This document shows, piece after piece, positions 34,620 to 44,675 of a stretch of DNA of 64,000 nt. The stretch lies in NCBI RefSeq assembly GCF_018069755.1, contig NZ_JAGQDE010000017.1:28003-92002 (forward strand). The letters run 5' to 3'. Both the position numbers and the translations under genes were made by a program. This DNA comes from Ideonella aquatica (GTDB taxonomy: Bacteria > Pseudomonadota > Gammaproteobacteria > Burkholderiales > Burkholderiaceae_C). The notes beneath the pieces were generated by a model. The model saw only the letters and a list, made by a program, of their open reading frames with translations, was not told where the DNA came from and did no database searches. Each line of letters opens with the position of its first letter. Position 1 is the stretch's first letter.

Positions 34620-36416
34620 TCAGACCTCCCAGCGCGGCGTGCTTCTCAGGACTTCTTCGAGCGTGGTCTCGCCGCGTCCCACCTTGTCCAGGCCCACCAT
34701 GCGCAGTGGCCGCAGACCGGCCTGCACGGCGGCGCGGCGCAGCGCGGGCTCGTCGAGCTGCGGATGCATCGTGCTGCGCAAGGACTCGGACAGCTCCATC
34801 AGTTCATACAGCGCGGTGCGGCCACGGTAACCAGTCTGGCGACAGGCTGGACAACCCACCGGCCGCCAGGCCCGCGGCTCGGCCAGGGGCCGCCAGGGCG
34901 CGGCGTACTCGGTGGCCAGCTCGGCGCTGACCGTGGGATCCGGCTGCCGGCATTCGCGGCACAGCGAGCGGGTCAGGCGCTGGGCCAGCACGCCGATCAC
35001 CGTGGCCGAGATCAGGTAGGGCGGCACGCCCAGGTCGACCAGCCGCGTGATCGCCGACGGTGCATCGTTGGTGTGCAGGGTGCTGAACACCAGGTGGCCG
35101 GTCAGCGCGGCCTGGATGGCCATCTCGGCGGTTTCCAGGTCGCGGATCTCGCCCACCATGATGATGTCCGGGTCCTGGCGCATCAGGGCGCGCAGGCCCT
35201 CGGCAAAGCCCAGCTCGACCACCGGCTGCACCTGGGTCTGGTTGAAGCTGGGCTCGATCATCTCGATCGGGTCCTCCACCGTGCAGACGTTGACCTCCTC
35301 GGTGGCCAGCTTCTTCAGCGTGGAGTACAGCGTGGTGGTCTTGCCCGAGCCGGTGGGACCGGTGACCAGCACGATGCCGTGCGGCCGCGCGATCAGCGCG
35401 TTCCAGCGCCGCGCCTCGTCGGCGCTGAAGCCCAGCGCATCAAAGGGCTTGTCCACTGTGCCGGGATCGAAGATGCGCATCACCACCTTCTCGCCGAAGG
35501 CGGTGGGCAGTGTGGACAGGCGCATCTCCACCTCGCCGCCACCGGCGCCGTCAGGCCGGCGCGTCTTGATGCGGCCGTCCTGCGGCCGGCGCCGCTCGAT
35601 CACGTCCATGCGGCCCAGCAGCTTGATGCGCGCGGTCATCGCCGCCATCACCGCGGCCGGCACCTGGTGCACCGGGTGCAGCACCCCGTCAATGCGAAAG
35701 CGCACCACGCCGATGTCGCGCCGCGGCTCGAGGTGGATGTCGCTGGCCCGCTGCTCGAAGGCGTACTGCCACAGCCAGTCGACGAGCTGGATCACGCCCT
35801 GGTCGTTGGCGTCCAGGTTGTCACGCGCCTTCAGGTCGACCAGTTGCTCGAAGGTGTGGGTGCCGCCCACGCCCTCGCCGCTCTTGCGCGCCACGTGCAC
35901 GTTCTGCGCCACTCGGTAGAACTCGCTCGTATAGCGCGACAGGTCTTCGGGCGTGCACACCACCAGCGTCAAACGGCGGCGGGTGTGGGCCTCGATTTCG
36001 CTCACCCAGCCGCGGTCAAAGGGCTCGCAGGTCGCCACGGTCACCTCAGCGGGACTCACGGCCACCGGCAAGGCACGACGGCTTTCGGCGTAAGCCTGCG
36101 ACATCACCTCGGTCACCCGGCCAGCGTCCACCCGCAGCGGATCGATCTTCAGAAAGGGCAGGCCGGCGCGCCGTGCCAACCACTGCGCCAGCGCCTCGCT
36201 GTCCAGCGCGCGGCCGTCGCGCCGGTCGGCCAGGCCGGCACCGGCCAGGCGGGTCAGTGGATGCAGGCTGGAGTCGGTGGAGCCAAAGCGCCGCGCCAGG
36301 CGCTCGGCCTCGTCGTCGGGCAGCAGACCGTCGTCGCGCAACCAGCGCAGCAGGTGGCGCAGGTCCAGGCGCCCATGGAAGGCGGGCGAACGGGCGGTGC
36401 GGGGCGCGGTGCTCAT
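34620..36416 (-). CDS. GspE/PulE family secretion ATPase
   Basis: 598 residues. An N-terminal MshEN-like domain precedes the ATPase. Walker A is GPTGSGKTTTLYS (near residue 350), the Asp box is VCTVEDPIE, Walker B is DPDIIMVGEIRD, and the His box is TGHLVFSTLHTNDA. A tetracysteine zinc motif (CRECR, then GCPACRQTGYRGRTALYELM) is typical of GspE/PilB. These hexameric ATPases power type II secretion or type IV pili. No pseudopilin, gspF or secretin gene is near, so it is an orphan here. Confidence 0.9.
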   Translation of the reverse strand: MSTAPRTARSPAFHGRLDLRHLLRWLRDDGLLPDDEAERLARRFGSTDSSLHPLTRLAGAGLADRRDGRALDSEALAQWLARRAGLPFLKIDPLRVDAGRVTEVMSQAYAESRRALPVAVSPAEVTVATCEPFDRGWVSEIEAHTRRRLTLVVCTPEDLSRYTSEFYRVAQNVHVARKSGEGVGGTHTFEQLVDLKARDNLDANDQGVIQLVDWLWQYAFEQRASDIHLEPRRDIGVVRFRIDGVLHPVHQVPAAVMAAMTARIKLLGRMDVIERRRPQDGRIKTRRPDGAGGGEVEMRLSTLPTAFGEKVVMRIFDPGTVDKPFDALGFSADEARRWNALIARPHGIVLVTGPTGSGKTTTLYSTLKKLATEEVNVCTVEDPIEMIEPSFNQTQVQPVVELGFAEGLRALMRQDPDIIMVGEIRDLETAEMAIQAALTGHLVFSTLHTNDAPSAITRLVDLGVPPYLISATVIGVLAQRLTRSLCRECRQPDPTVSAELATEYAAPWRPLAEPRAWRPVGCPACRQTGYRGRTALYELMELSESLRSTMHPQLDEPALRRAAVQAGLRPLRMVGLDKVGRGETTLEEVLRSTPRWEV

Positions 36417-36420
36417 GGCC

Positions 36421-37197
36421 TCAGCTTAGCAGTTGGGCCGGGTCCAAGGGCCGCACCATGCGCAGCCATTTGCGCGCCGGCAGGCCCCAGCGTTCCTCGA
36501 TGCGCTCGGCACGGCGCGTCAGCGTGTCGCGATCGGGCACCTGCACGCCACGGCCGGCCACCAGCACAGTGTTGCCCTCGCGCGTGGGCCGCAGGCTCCA
36601 GACCTGGTCCAGGCCGAAGACCTGGGCCACCAGGCCGGCACTGCGGGCAAAGCTGCTGTCACGGCCAAAGAGGTTGACGGTCATCAGCCCGCCCTCGTCC
36701 AGCACATCGCGGCAGGCGCTGTAGAAGGCCTCGTCGTCCAACACCGGCGCGGCGGCATCGTGGTCATACAGGTCGACGCTCAGAACCTGGGCCGTGTGAC
36801 GCTGCGCGGGTTGTGCCACCCAGGCACCGGCATCGGTCTGCACCACACTCAGCAACTCGTCATCGGCTCCCAGGCGAAACCACAGCCGGCAGGCCTGGAT
36901 GACACTGGGATTGAGCTCCACCGCCGTGGTCCGCATCTTCAGCCGACGGTGGCAAAACCGCGTGATCGCAGCGGCACCCAGGCCCAGTTGCACGGCATGG
37001 CCCTCGGTCACCTCGTCCTCGGGACGCCACAGCATCCAGGCCATCATGCGCTGGATGTACTCCAGCTCCAGGTGGTCGGGCCGGGCAATGCGCATCGCGC
37101 CCTGGATCCAGATCGAGTCGAGGTGCAGGTAGCGCACGCCATCGCTCTCGGACATCGTGGCACCAACCAGGTCCTGGGGCGGCTTCTTGCGGGTCAT
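36421..37197 (-). CDS. Spermidine synthase-like methyltransferase-fold protein
   Basis: 258 residues. The AdoMet-type Rossmann fold is seen as VQLGLGAAAITRFCHRR, an acidic ribose-binding residue in TAVELNPSVIQ, and LSVDLYDHDAAAPVLDDEAF. The conserved EYIQRMMAWM lead-in matches the spermine/spermidine synthase family. The aminopropyltransferase substrate residues cannot be checked by eye, so polyamine synthesis is only a family inference. Its start overlaps the glycosylase stop by 4 bp. Confidence 0.78.
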   Translation of the reverse strand: MTRKKPPQDLVGATMSESDGVRYLHLDSIWIQGAMRIARPDHLELEYIQRMMAWMLWRPEDEVTEGHAVQLGLGAAAITRFCHRRLKMRTTAVELNPSVIQACRLWFRLGADDELLSVVQTDAGAWVAQPAQRHTAQVLSVDLYDHDAAAPVLDDEAFYSACRDVLDEGGLMTVNLFGRDSSFARSAGLVAQVFGLDQVWSLRPTREGNTVLVAGRGVQVPDRDTLTRRAERIEERWGLPARKWLRMVRPLDPAQLLS

Positions 37198-37733
37198 GGG
37201 ATCAGTCCAGTGGCGGCGAAGGCCTCGGCCCAGGCCGCCCGTTTGCGTTCAAAGGACCAGCTGGCGTTGGCCGGGCTGGTGGAGGGCAGGCGGAAGACCG
37301 GCAGGCCCAGCGCACGGGTCACGCGCATCGCGCGCGCCGACTCGCCGCCGTTGTGGGCGATGCCGCGCAAGCGCGGCAACCCGGCCACCAGCGCGGCCAG
37401 GTCGTTGGGCTGGGGCTGGCGGATGGCACTGTCGAGGCTGCCTTCGCGCTCGCAGGCCGCGTAGACATCCCACAGACCCAGGCCACGCTGGCGCAGCCGC
37501 TCCAGCCGCTGGGCGTAGTCCAGTGCGACCAGGTCTTCACCCAGCAGCGCCCCCACCAGCGGCCAGAACTGGTTGCGCGGGTGCGCGTAGTACTGGCCCG
37601 CCCGCAACGACGCCGCCCCCGGAAAGCTGCCCAGCAGCAGAAAACGGGTGGCGGGCGAGACGACAGGTGGCAGACCGACCAGCACCTGGCCATTCTCGCC
37701 GCAGCCGCGGCGGGCCAGGTGCCCGGAGGGCAT
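37194..37733 (-). CDS. DNA-deoxyinosine glycosylase (UDG superfamily, family 6)
   Basis: 179 residues. The motif-1 region FLLLGSFPGAASLRAGQYY with AHPRNQFWPLVG and the motif-2 region LPSTSPANASW are the hallmarks of hypoxanthine-DNA glycosylases. They remove deaminated adenine from DNA. A short poorly conserved N-terminal extension of about 30 residues suggests the true start may be slightly downstream. The gene overlaps the spermidine-synthase-like gene by 4 bp. Confidence 0.86.
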   Translation of the reverse strand: MPSGHLARRGCGENGQVLVGLPPVVSPATRFLLLGSFPGAASLRAGQYYAHPRNQFWPLVGALLGEDLVALDYAQRLERLRQRGLGLWDVYAACEREGSLDSAIRQPQPNDLAALVAGLPRLRGIAHNGGESARAMRVTRALGLPVFRLPSTSPANASWSFERKRAAWAEAFAATGLIP

Positions 37734-37740
37734 CAGCCGG

Positions 37741-39054
37741 TCATTGGCACGACACGGTCTTGCTGATGTTGCAGCTGGCCGGCTCGGTCAGCTGCACGAC
37801 ATGGCTGCCGGTGGACTGGTTCTTGCGCACCAGCTTGGCCCGGCTGCCCGAGATCGGGACATCGAAGGACGCGCCGTCCACGGTCATGGTGACCGTCTGG
37901 CCCGAGTGGCTGTCGTCGGCCAGCAGCAAGGTGGCCACCAGCTTGCCTGCCGTGCAACTCGCCTTGAGCTTGATGACATCGTTGCAGGTCGGGGGCGTAG
38001 CGCCACCGCACACCGCCGCGTAGCCGCTTTGGAAGCCCGGGTGAGTGAACAACGTGCCCTGGTTGGCGCCGGAGCCATCGGTGTTGCAGCCGGCGTGGGT
38101 GTGGATGGCGACGACCTCGCCACTTTGCAGCACCGCCGAGCCACTGTTGCCGCCGGTGGTGTCCACCTTGTACTGCAGCCGGTTGAGCGAGGTACTGACG
38201 GAGGTGATCGCGCCACTGTGGACCTGCTGCGTCTGGTTGGCCGTGCCGCTGTCCACGCCATAGCCGACGATCTCCACGGTCTGTCCGACCGCGGGCACGG
38301 TGCTGGCCAGCGACAGACCGGGACCTTGGGCCTGCAGCGGGGTCAGGCCGGTCTCGCTGTTGGGGCTGACGGTGAAGACGCCCCAGTCATTGCCGATGCC
38401 GCCATTGGTGAACTGGCGGTTGGCGGTGGGCACATACTGATCGGACGGCGGGGGATGGTTCAGCGAGCCATTGCTGTTGGACAGCGGCACGTTGAACTCG
38501 ACCACGTCGACCAGCGAAGCGGTGCTCAGGCAATGACCGGCCGTGATGAAACAGCCGTTGGCCATCAAGTTGGCGGTACAGCCCACATCCAGCAGGCGGG
38601 CCCGGTTGGCGACGTTGGAGGCCACGCGGTCATCGGTGGGGCCGCACTGACTCTCGGGCTGGGCCTGACCAACCATCAACTGGGCGATTTCGACCCGGTT
38701 GCGCTGACCGGGCCGCGCGCCGACCAATTCGACCCGCACCGAGGCGCCGTTGAAGTACGCCGAGGTCTGGCGCCAGTCACGCGCGCTGCGCGCGTTCAGA
38801 TTCTGCTGCGCACCGTCCTGCAGCGAGGTGATGCGCAGCGTCACACCAGGTTGCAGCTCCAGCCGCTTGAACAGCAGGCGCACCCAGGGCGCGCCTTCGG
38901 CCGTGATCACCTCCCCACCGCGGGCCGCCGCGGTGATGCTGGCGTCCACCGGCTGGGCGCGCAACTCATAGCGCAGCGCACCAGGGCCGGCCAGTGCAGC
39001 GGTGCTGGCGAACACACAGGCCGCGGCGGCGGCCAGGATCGAGCGGATCAACAT
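37741..39054 (-). CDS. Secreted trypsin-like serine protease
   Basis: 437 residues from ATG 39054 (GAGG Shine-Dalgarno). A Sec signal peptide (MLIRSILAAAAACVFASTAA, cleavage near LAGPG) is followed by a 120-residue N-terminal domain. The chymotrypsin-fold triad is His174 in ITAGHC, Asp223 in GNDWGVF and Ser304 in TGGNSGSAV. A C-terminal Cys-containing domain of about 90 residues (TCNDVIKLKASC to the end) follows. It is probably exported to the periplasm or medium. The arrangement resembles bacterial glutamyl-endopeptidase-like or lysyl-endopeptidase-like secreted proteases; specificity is unknown. Confidence 0.87.
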   Translation of the reverse strand: MLIRSILAAAAACVFASTAALAGPGALRYELRAQPVDASITAAARGGEVITAEGAPWVRLLFKRLELQPGVTLRITSLQDGAQQNLNARSARDWRQTSAYFNGASVRVELVGARPGQRNRVEIAQLMVGQAQPESQCGPTDDRVASNVANRARLLDVGCTANLMANGCFITAGHCLSTASLVDVVEFNVPLSNSNGSLNHPPPSDQYVPTANRQFTNGGIGNDWGVFTVSPNSETGLTPLQAQGPGLSLASTVPAVGQTVEIVGYGVDSGTANQTQQVHSGAITSVSTSLNRLQYKVDTTGGNSGSAVLQSGEVVAIHTHAGCNTDGSGANQGTLFTHPGFQSGYAAVCGGATPPTCNDVIKLKASCTAGKLVATLLLADDSHSGQTVTMTVDGASFDVPISGSRAKLVRKNQSTGSHVVQLTEPASCNISKTVSCQ

Positions 39055-39124
39055 GCTGATGTCCTCGCAGGGGGTGGAGTGGGCCGAGTGTCGCGCTGCC
39101 GGGCTGCTCGTACTATCCCGAGAA

Positions 39125-39937
39125 TCACCAGCGCCCGACGAGTCGCGGCAGCACCCGGCGCGCATTGCTGGCGCAGTGCTCGGCCGTTTCAGTGAGCGTC
39201 CAGCCCCGCAGATCGGCCAGCACGGCAGCCATGCGCGGCAACTCGGCCGGCTCATTGCGGCTGGTCTGGCCGGCGGCCCGCTGCGCAGCGGTGCGGTACA
39301 GCCACTGCGGCGCAATGTCGGGCGCATCGGTCTCCAGCACCGGCACGCTGGCGTCCACCGCCACAGCGAGGGCGCGGACATTGAGTGCGCGCTCGAAGCT
39401 CATGGCCCCGCCAAAGCCCAACGCAAAACCCAGGCCGGCGAAGACCTCGGCCTGTTGTCGGCTGCCGTTGAACGCATGGGCGATGCCGCCCGGCACGTCC
39501 ACGCGCCGCAATCCGGCCAGCAGTGCATCGGCACTGCGCCGCACATGCAGGATCACCGGCAGACCAGCGTCGCGCGCCAGCTTCAGCTGCGCGGTGTAGA
39601 AGCGCTGCTGGCGGTCGCGGTTCAGGCCGGGTACGAAGTGGTCCAGGCCGATCTCGCCTACGGCCACCAGGCGCGGGTCGTCGCGGTGCATGGCCAGGGC
39701 CTGCTGCAGCCGGTCCAGGTCCTCGTCCGCCGCGCGGTCCACATACAGCGGGTGGATGCCCAGCGCGTAGGCCAGGCCATGCTCGTGGGCCAGGTGGCGC
39801 ACGGTGTCGAAGTTCGCCACTTCCACCGCAGGCAGCACCTGCATCGACACGCCAGCCGCCCGCGCCCGCGCCACCACCGCGGCGCGGTCAGCGTCGAACT
39901 CCGGCGCGTCCAGATGGCAGTGGGTGTCGATCCACAT
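39125..39937 (-). CDS. tatD: TatD family hydrolase (DNase)
   Basis: 270 residues. Metal-binding motifs are in order: IDTHCHLDAPEF (HxH), AVGEIGLDHF (Glu), VILHVRRSADA (His), GIAHAFNGS (His) and LETDAPDIAP (Asp). TatD proteins are Mg-dependent 3'-exonucleases. It starts 5 bp after lolD, and the lolC-lolD-tatD order is common in Burkholderiales, so co-transcription is likely without an obvious functional link. Confidence 0.92.
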   Translation of the reverse strand: MWIDTHCHLDAPEFDADRAAVVARARAAGVSMQVLPAVEVANFDTVRHLAHEHGLAYALGIHPLYVDRAADEDLDRLQQALAMHRDDPRLVAVGEIGLDHFVPGLNRDRQQRFYTAQLKLARDAGLPVILHVRRSADALLAGLRRVDVPGGIAHAFNGSRQQAEVFAGLGFALGFGGAMSFERALNVRALAVAVDASVPVLETDAPDIAPQWLYRTAAQRAAGQTSRNEPAELPRMAAVLADLRGWTLTETAEHCASNARRVLPRLVGRW

Positions 39938-39942
39938 GCCGG

Positions 39943-40609
<667 letters not shown>

Positions 40610-40617
<8 letters not shown>

Positions 40618-41881
40618 AGCGCAGCGCCTCGGCCGGGTTGATGCGGCTGGCGCGCCAGCTGGGGTAGAGCGTGGCCAGGAAGGCCAGCGCCAGCGAGATC
40701 AGCGCGATCGGCACGATGTCCGCCGCCAGCGGCTGGCTGGGCATGCGGGTGATGACGTAGATGCTGCCCGGCAGGAAGGCCACACCCAGCAGCCGCTCGA
40801 TGGCGCCGACGATCGCCCCCACGTTGAAGGCCACCAGCAGCCCCAGCAGCACGCCGCTGAGTGTGCCGATCACGCCGGCCGTGGCGCCCTGCACGACGAA
40901 GATGCCCATGATCGATCGCGGGCTGGCCCCCAGCGTGCGCAGGATGGCGATGTCGGCACGCTTGTCGGTGACCGTCATCACCAGCGTGGACACCAGGTTG
41001 AAGGCCGCCACCGCCACGATCAGCGTCAGGATGATGCCCATCATGCGCTTCTCGATCTGCACGGCGTCGTACCAGGCGGCGTTGGTGCGGGTCCAGTCGC
41101 GCACCAGCACGCCGGGGCCCAGGCGCTCGGTCAGCGCAGCGCCGATGTGGCGCGCCTGCTGCACGTCGTCCAGGCGCAGTTGCAGGCCGGTGGCGCCGTC
41201 GGTGCGGTACAGGCGCGCGGCATCGTCCAGGTGGATCAGGGCCAGCGCGCTGTCGTACTCGTAGTGTCCGACGCTGAAGATGCCGGCCACGGTGAACTGC
41301 TTCAGCCGCGGCGTCACGCCCGCCGGCGTGACCTGGCCACCGGGCGCGATCAGCGTGACCGGATCGCCCACGCGCACGACCAGCGCACGCGCCAGCTCAC
41401 CGCCCAGCATGATGCGCCAGGCGCCCGGCTGCAACTGGGCCAGCGTGCCATCACGCGCCAGGCCGGCGGCCAGCTCGGTGATCTGCGCTTCCTGCTCGGG
41501 CAGCACGCCGCGCACCACGGCGCCGCGCATCAGCTCACCGCGCGCCAGCAGCGACTGCACCGCCACGAAGGGCGCCGCGGCCCGCACACCGGGCTCGGCC
41601 TTGGCCTGCGCGGCCAGCGCGGGCCAGTCGGGCAGCGCGGCGCCGTCGGCCGAGTGCACCTCGATGTGGGCGATCGCGGCCAGCATGCGGTCGCGCACCT
41701 CGGTCTGGAAGCCGTTCATCACCGACAGCACGATGATCAGCGCCGCCACGCCCAGCGCAATGCCGACGACCGAGACGAAGGAGATGAAGGAGATGAAGCC
41801 GTTGCGGCGGCCGGCCCGTCCAGCGCGGGTGTAGCGCCAGCCGACCTGCCACTCGAACGGGGCAGACCCGGGCGAGAACAT
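40610..41881 (-). CDS. lolC: Lipoprotein-releasing ABC transporter permease (LolC/LolE)
   Basis: 423 residues. The N-terminal [14 protein letters not shown] and first membrane segment ([20 protein letters not shown]) with [14 protein letters not shown] are classic LolC/E. A periplasmic domain of about 200 residues precedes three more membrane segments with [20 protein letters not shown]. Only one permease gene is present, as in the LolF/homodimer arrangement common in betaproteobacteria. It begins the lolC-lolD-tatD operon. Confidence 0.93.
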
Positions 41882-41900
41882 CCGTGCATGCTACCGTGAA

Positions 41901-41976
41901 GGCCCCCTGGGCCGGGCTGCGCCCAGCCCGCCCCCCGAGGGGGTCAAGGAAACTTGGGGCGGCCCGGCGTTTCCTT
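41901..41976. repeat. Composite intergenic hairpin element
   Basis: Two inverted repeats lie in the divergent gap between lolC and the recJ operon. One is cgggctg-cgcc-cagcccg (41913-41930). The other is aaggaaac/gtttcctt (41946-41953 and 41969-41976) around a 15-base GC-rich loop. A ccccccgaggggg stretch lies between them. The look is that of a dispersed REP-like element of Burkholderiales genomes, although copies cannot be counted here. Confidence 0.6.
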
Positions 41977-42005
41977 GTAACCCTGGGTGCCCGGATAATT
42001 CGGCG

Positions 42006-42944
42006 ATGCACCTCGTGCTTCCCTTCGCCTCCTCGCTGTCTCCCGCCGCCCGTCAGGCGGCCGGTGCCCTCACCCTCCCCCACCTGCAGTCCCTGTTGTC
42101 GCGCTGCCGCCGCGTGCGCCATGACGGCGACGAGCTGAGCCTGAATACGCCGCATGAACGCGCCATCGCCCAGGCCCTGGGCTGGCCCGCGGTGGCCGAT
42201 GGCCTGCTGCCCCTGGCCGCCCACGGCGCGCGGGCCGATGGCCTGCCTGCCGACACCGGCAGCGGCTGGGCCCTGCTCAGCCCCACGCACTGGCATGTGG
42301 GCACCGAGCAGGTCTCGCTGACCGACCCCGCCGAGCTGGGCCTGGACGAGGCCGACTCGCGCACGCTGTTCGACGCCGTGCGTCCGCTGTTCGAGGACGA
42401 CGGCTGGCGCCTGCTGTGGGGCGCCCCGAGTCGCTGGTACCTGACCCACCCCAGCCTGGCCCAGCTGCCCAGCGCCTCGCTGGACCGCGTGGTGGGACGC
42501 AACGTCGACCTGTGGCTGAACACCCATCCGCTGAATCGCCCGCTGCGCCGCCTGCAGGCCGAGGTGCAGATGCTGCTGCACCGCCACCCGCTGAACGAGG
42601 CCCGCGAGGCGCGCCGGCAGTTGCCGGTCAACTCCTTCTGGCTGAGCGGCACCGGTGCGGCCGCTGCGCTGGCCGATGCCGCGCTGCTTCAGGTCGACGA
42701 GCGCCTGCGCGGCCCCGCGCTGGCCGAGGACTGGACCGCCTGGGCCGAGGCCTGGCAGGCCCTGGACGCCGGCCCGCTGGCCGAGGCCGAGCGCCGTGTG
42801 CGCGCCGCTGAGCCGCTGCAGTTGTGGCTGTGCGGCGAGCGCTGCGCGCTGCAGCTGGATGGCAGCGCCGCGCCGCCACGGCCCTGGTGGCGCCTGTGGC
42901 CGGCCGGTCCGGTGGACCTGGCCGAGCTGCTGGGAGCGCTGTGA
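42006..42944 (+). CDS. Conserved hypothetical protein upstream of recJ
   Basis: 312 residues, Leu/Ala-rich and soluble. Recognisable blocks are LNTPHERAIAQALGW, SPTHWHVGTEQVSL and ARRQLPVNSFWLSGTGA. Proteins of this type are found upstream of recJ in betaproteobacteria and are sometimes annotated as phosphoglycerate-mutase-related (COG4255-like), but no catalytic motif of such enzymes is apparent. The stop overlaps the recJ start by one base. Function is unknown. Confidence 0.8.
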   Translation: MHLVLPFASSLSPAARQAAGALTLPHLQSLLSRCRRVRHDGDELSLNTPHERAIAQALGWPAVADGLLPLAAHGARADGLPADTGSGWALLSPTHWHVGTEQVSLTDPAELGLDEADSRTLFDAVRPLFEDDGWRLLWGAPSRWYLTHPSLAQLPSASLDRVVGRNVDLWLNTHPLNRPLRRLQAEVQMLLHRHPLNEAREARRQLPVNSFWLSGTGAAAALADAALLQVDERLRGPALAEDWTAWAEAWQALDAGPLAEAERRVRAAEPLQLWLCGERCALQLDGSAAPPRPWWRLWPAGPVDLAELLGAL

Positions 42945-44671
42945 TGAACGGCCCCCGCATCGTCACCCGCGAGGTCGATCCGCGCGCCGCCTGGGCCCTG
43001 GAGCAGCAGGGCCAGCACCCGCTGCTGGCGCGCCTGTTCGCCGGCCGCGGCATCCGCGACGCCGCCGCGCTGGACGACACCCTGACCCAGCTGCTGCCGC
43101 CCGCCACGATGAAGGGCGCCACCGACGCCGCCCGCCTGCTGGCCGACGCGATCGAGCAAGGCCAGCGCCTGTGCGTGGTGGCCGACTACGACTGCGACGG
43201 CGCCACCGCCTGCGCCGTGGCGCTGCGCGGCCTGGCGCTGCTGGGCGCACAGGCCGGACAACTGCGCTACGTGGTGCCCGACCGCGCCGTGCACGGCTAC
43301 GGCCTGACCCCGGCCATCGTCGACCTGGCGATCGAGCAGCACCAGCCCGACTGGCTGCTGACGGTGGACAACGGCATTGCCAGCCTGACCGGCGTGGCCC
43401 ATGCCCAGGCGCGCGGCCTGAAGGTGCTGGTGACCGACCACCACCTGCCCGCGGTGGTCGACGGCCAGCCGGTGGTGCCGCCGGCCGAGGCCGTGGTCAA
43501 TCCCAACCAGCCCGGCTGCGGCTTTGCCAGCAAGGCGCTGGCCGGCGTGGGTGTGATGTTCTATGTGCTGCTGGCGCTGCGGGCCGAGCGGCGCACGCGC
43601 GGTGCCTTTGATGCCGCCAACCAGCCGCGCCTGGACAGCCTGCTTGACCTGGTGGCCCTGGGCACCGTGGCCGATGTGGTGCGCCTGGACGACAACAACC
43701 GCCGCCTGGTGGCCCAGGGCCTGAAACGCATCCGCCGCGGCCAGATGCAGCCGGGGGTGGCGGCGCTGTTCAGCGCCGCCTCGCGCCGGCCCGATCGCGC
43801 CAGCGCTTTCGATTTCGGCTTCGCGCTGGGCCCCCGCATCAACGCCGCCGGTCGGCTGTCCGACATGACGCTGGGCATTGAATGCCTGCTGACCGAGGAC
43901 CCGGGCCGCGCCACTGAGCTGGCGCAGCAGCTCGACGCGATCAACCGCGAGCGGCGCGAGGTGGAGTCCGGCATGCGCGAACAGGCCGAGCGGCTGGTCG
44001 AGGAACGGATGCCCCAGGGCACGCCGCCGGCGGCGATGGTGCTCTTTGACGCCGGCTTTCATGAAGGTGTGGTCGGCATCGTGGCGGGCCGTCTGAAGGA
44101 CCGCCTGCACCGCCCCACCTTTGTCTTCGCCCGCGGCCAGGACGGCGCGCTCAAGGGCTCGGGGCGCTCGATCCCGGGCTTTCACCTGCGCGACGCGCTG
44201 GACCTGGTCAGCAAGCGTGAGGCCGGCCTGCTGCTGCGTTTTGGCGGCCACGCCATGGCTGCCGGCTGCACGCTGGCCGATGAAGCGGCGGTGGTCCGCT
44301 TCGACGCCGCCCTGCGCGCCATCGCCGCCGAGTGGCTGCCCGCCGACGCACTGACCCGCACCATCACCACCGACGGCCCGCTGCCGCTGGAGTACTTCAA
44401 CGCCGAGACGGTGCAGCGCCTGGACGCCGCCGTCTGGGGCCAGGGCTTCGAGGCGCCGCTGTTCTGCGACCAGGTGCAGGTGGTCAACCAGCGCCTGGTG
44501 GGCGAGAAGCACCTGAAACTGCGCGTGCGCCACGGCGGCCAGTTGCGCGACGCCATCTGGTTCGGCCATGCCGACCCGGTGGACGAGACGGTGCGCCTGG
44601 CCTATCGGCTCAGCCTGGACGAGTTCCAGGGCCAGCAGCGGGTGCAGATGGTGGTCGAGGCCGCCGGTTGA
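42944..44671 (+). CDS. recJ: Single-stranded-DNA-specific exonuclease RecJ
   Basis: 575 residues from the ATG in the TGATG overlap; a longer frame upstream is a shadow of the previous gene. DHH motifs are present: VADYDCDGATACAVALRG, the DNGIAS segment, LVTDHHLPAV and the DHHA1 signature GHAMAAGCTL. An SGRSIPGFHLRDAL segment and a C-terminal OB domain follow. RecJ degrades 5' single strands in recombination and mismatch repair. Confidence 0.95.
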   Translation: MNGPRIVTREVDPRAAWALEQQGQHPLLARLFAGRGIRDAAALDDTLTQLLPPATMKGATDAARLLADAIEQGQRLCVVADYDCDGATACAVALRGLALLGAQAGQLRYVVPDRAVHGYGLTPAIVDLAIEQHQPDWLLTVDNGIASLTGVAHAQARGLKVLVTDHHLPAVVDGQPVVPPAEAVVNPNQPGCGFASKALAGVGVMFYVLLALRAERRTRGAFDAANQPRLDSLLDLVALGTVADVVRLDDNNRRLVAQGLKRIRRGQMQPGVAALFSAASRRPDRASAFDFGFALGPRINAAGRLSDMTLGIECLLTEDPGRATELAQQLDAINRERREVESGMREQAERLVEERMPQGTPPAAMVLFDAGFHEGVVGIVAGRLKDRLHRPTFVFARGQDGALKGSGRSIPGFHLRDALDLVSKREAGLLLRFGGHAMAAGCTLADEAAVVRFDAALRAIAAEWLPADALTRTITTDGPLPLEYFNAETVQRLDAAVWGQGFEAPLFCDQVQVVNQRLVGEKHLKLRVRHGGQLRDAIWFGHADPVDETVRLAYRLSLDEFQGQQRVQMVVEAAG

Positions 44672-44675
44672 CGCT

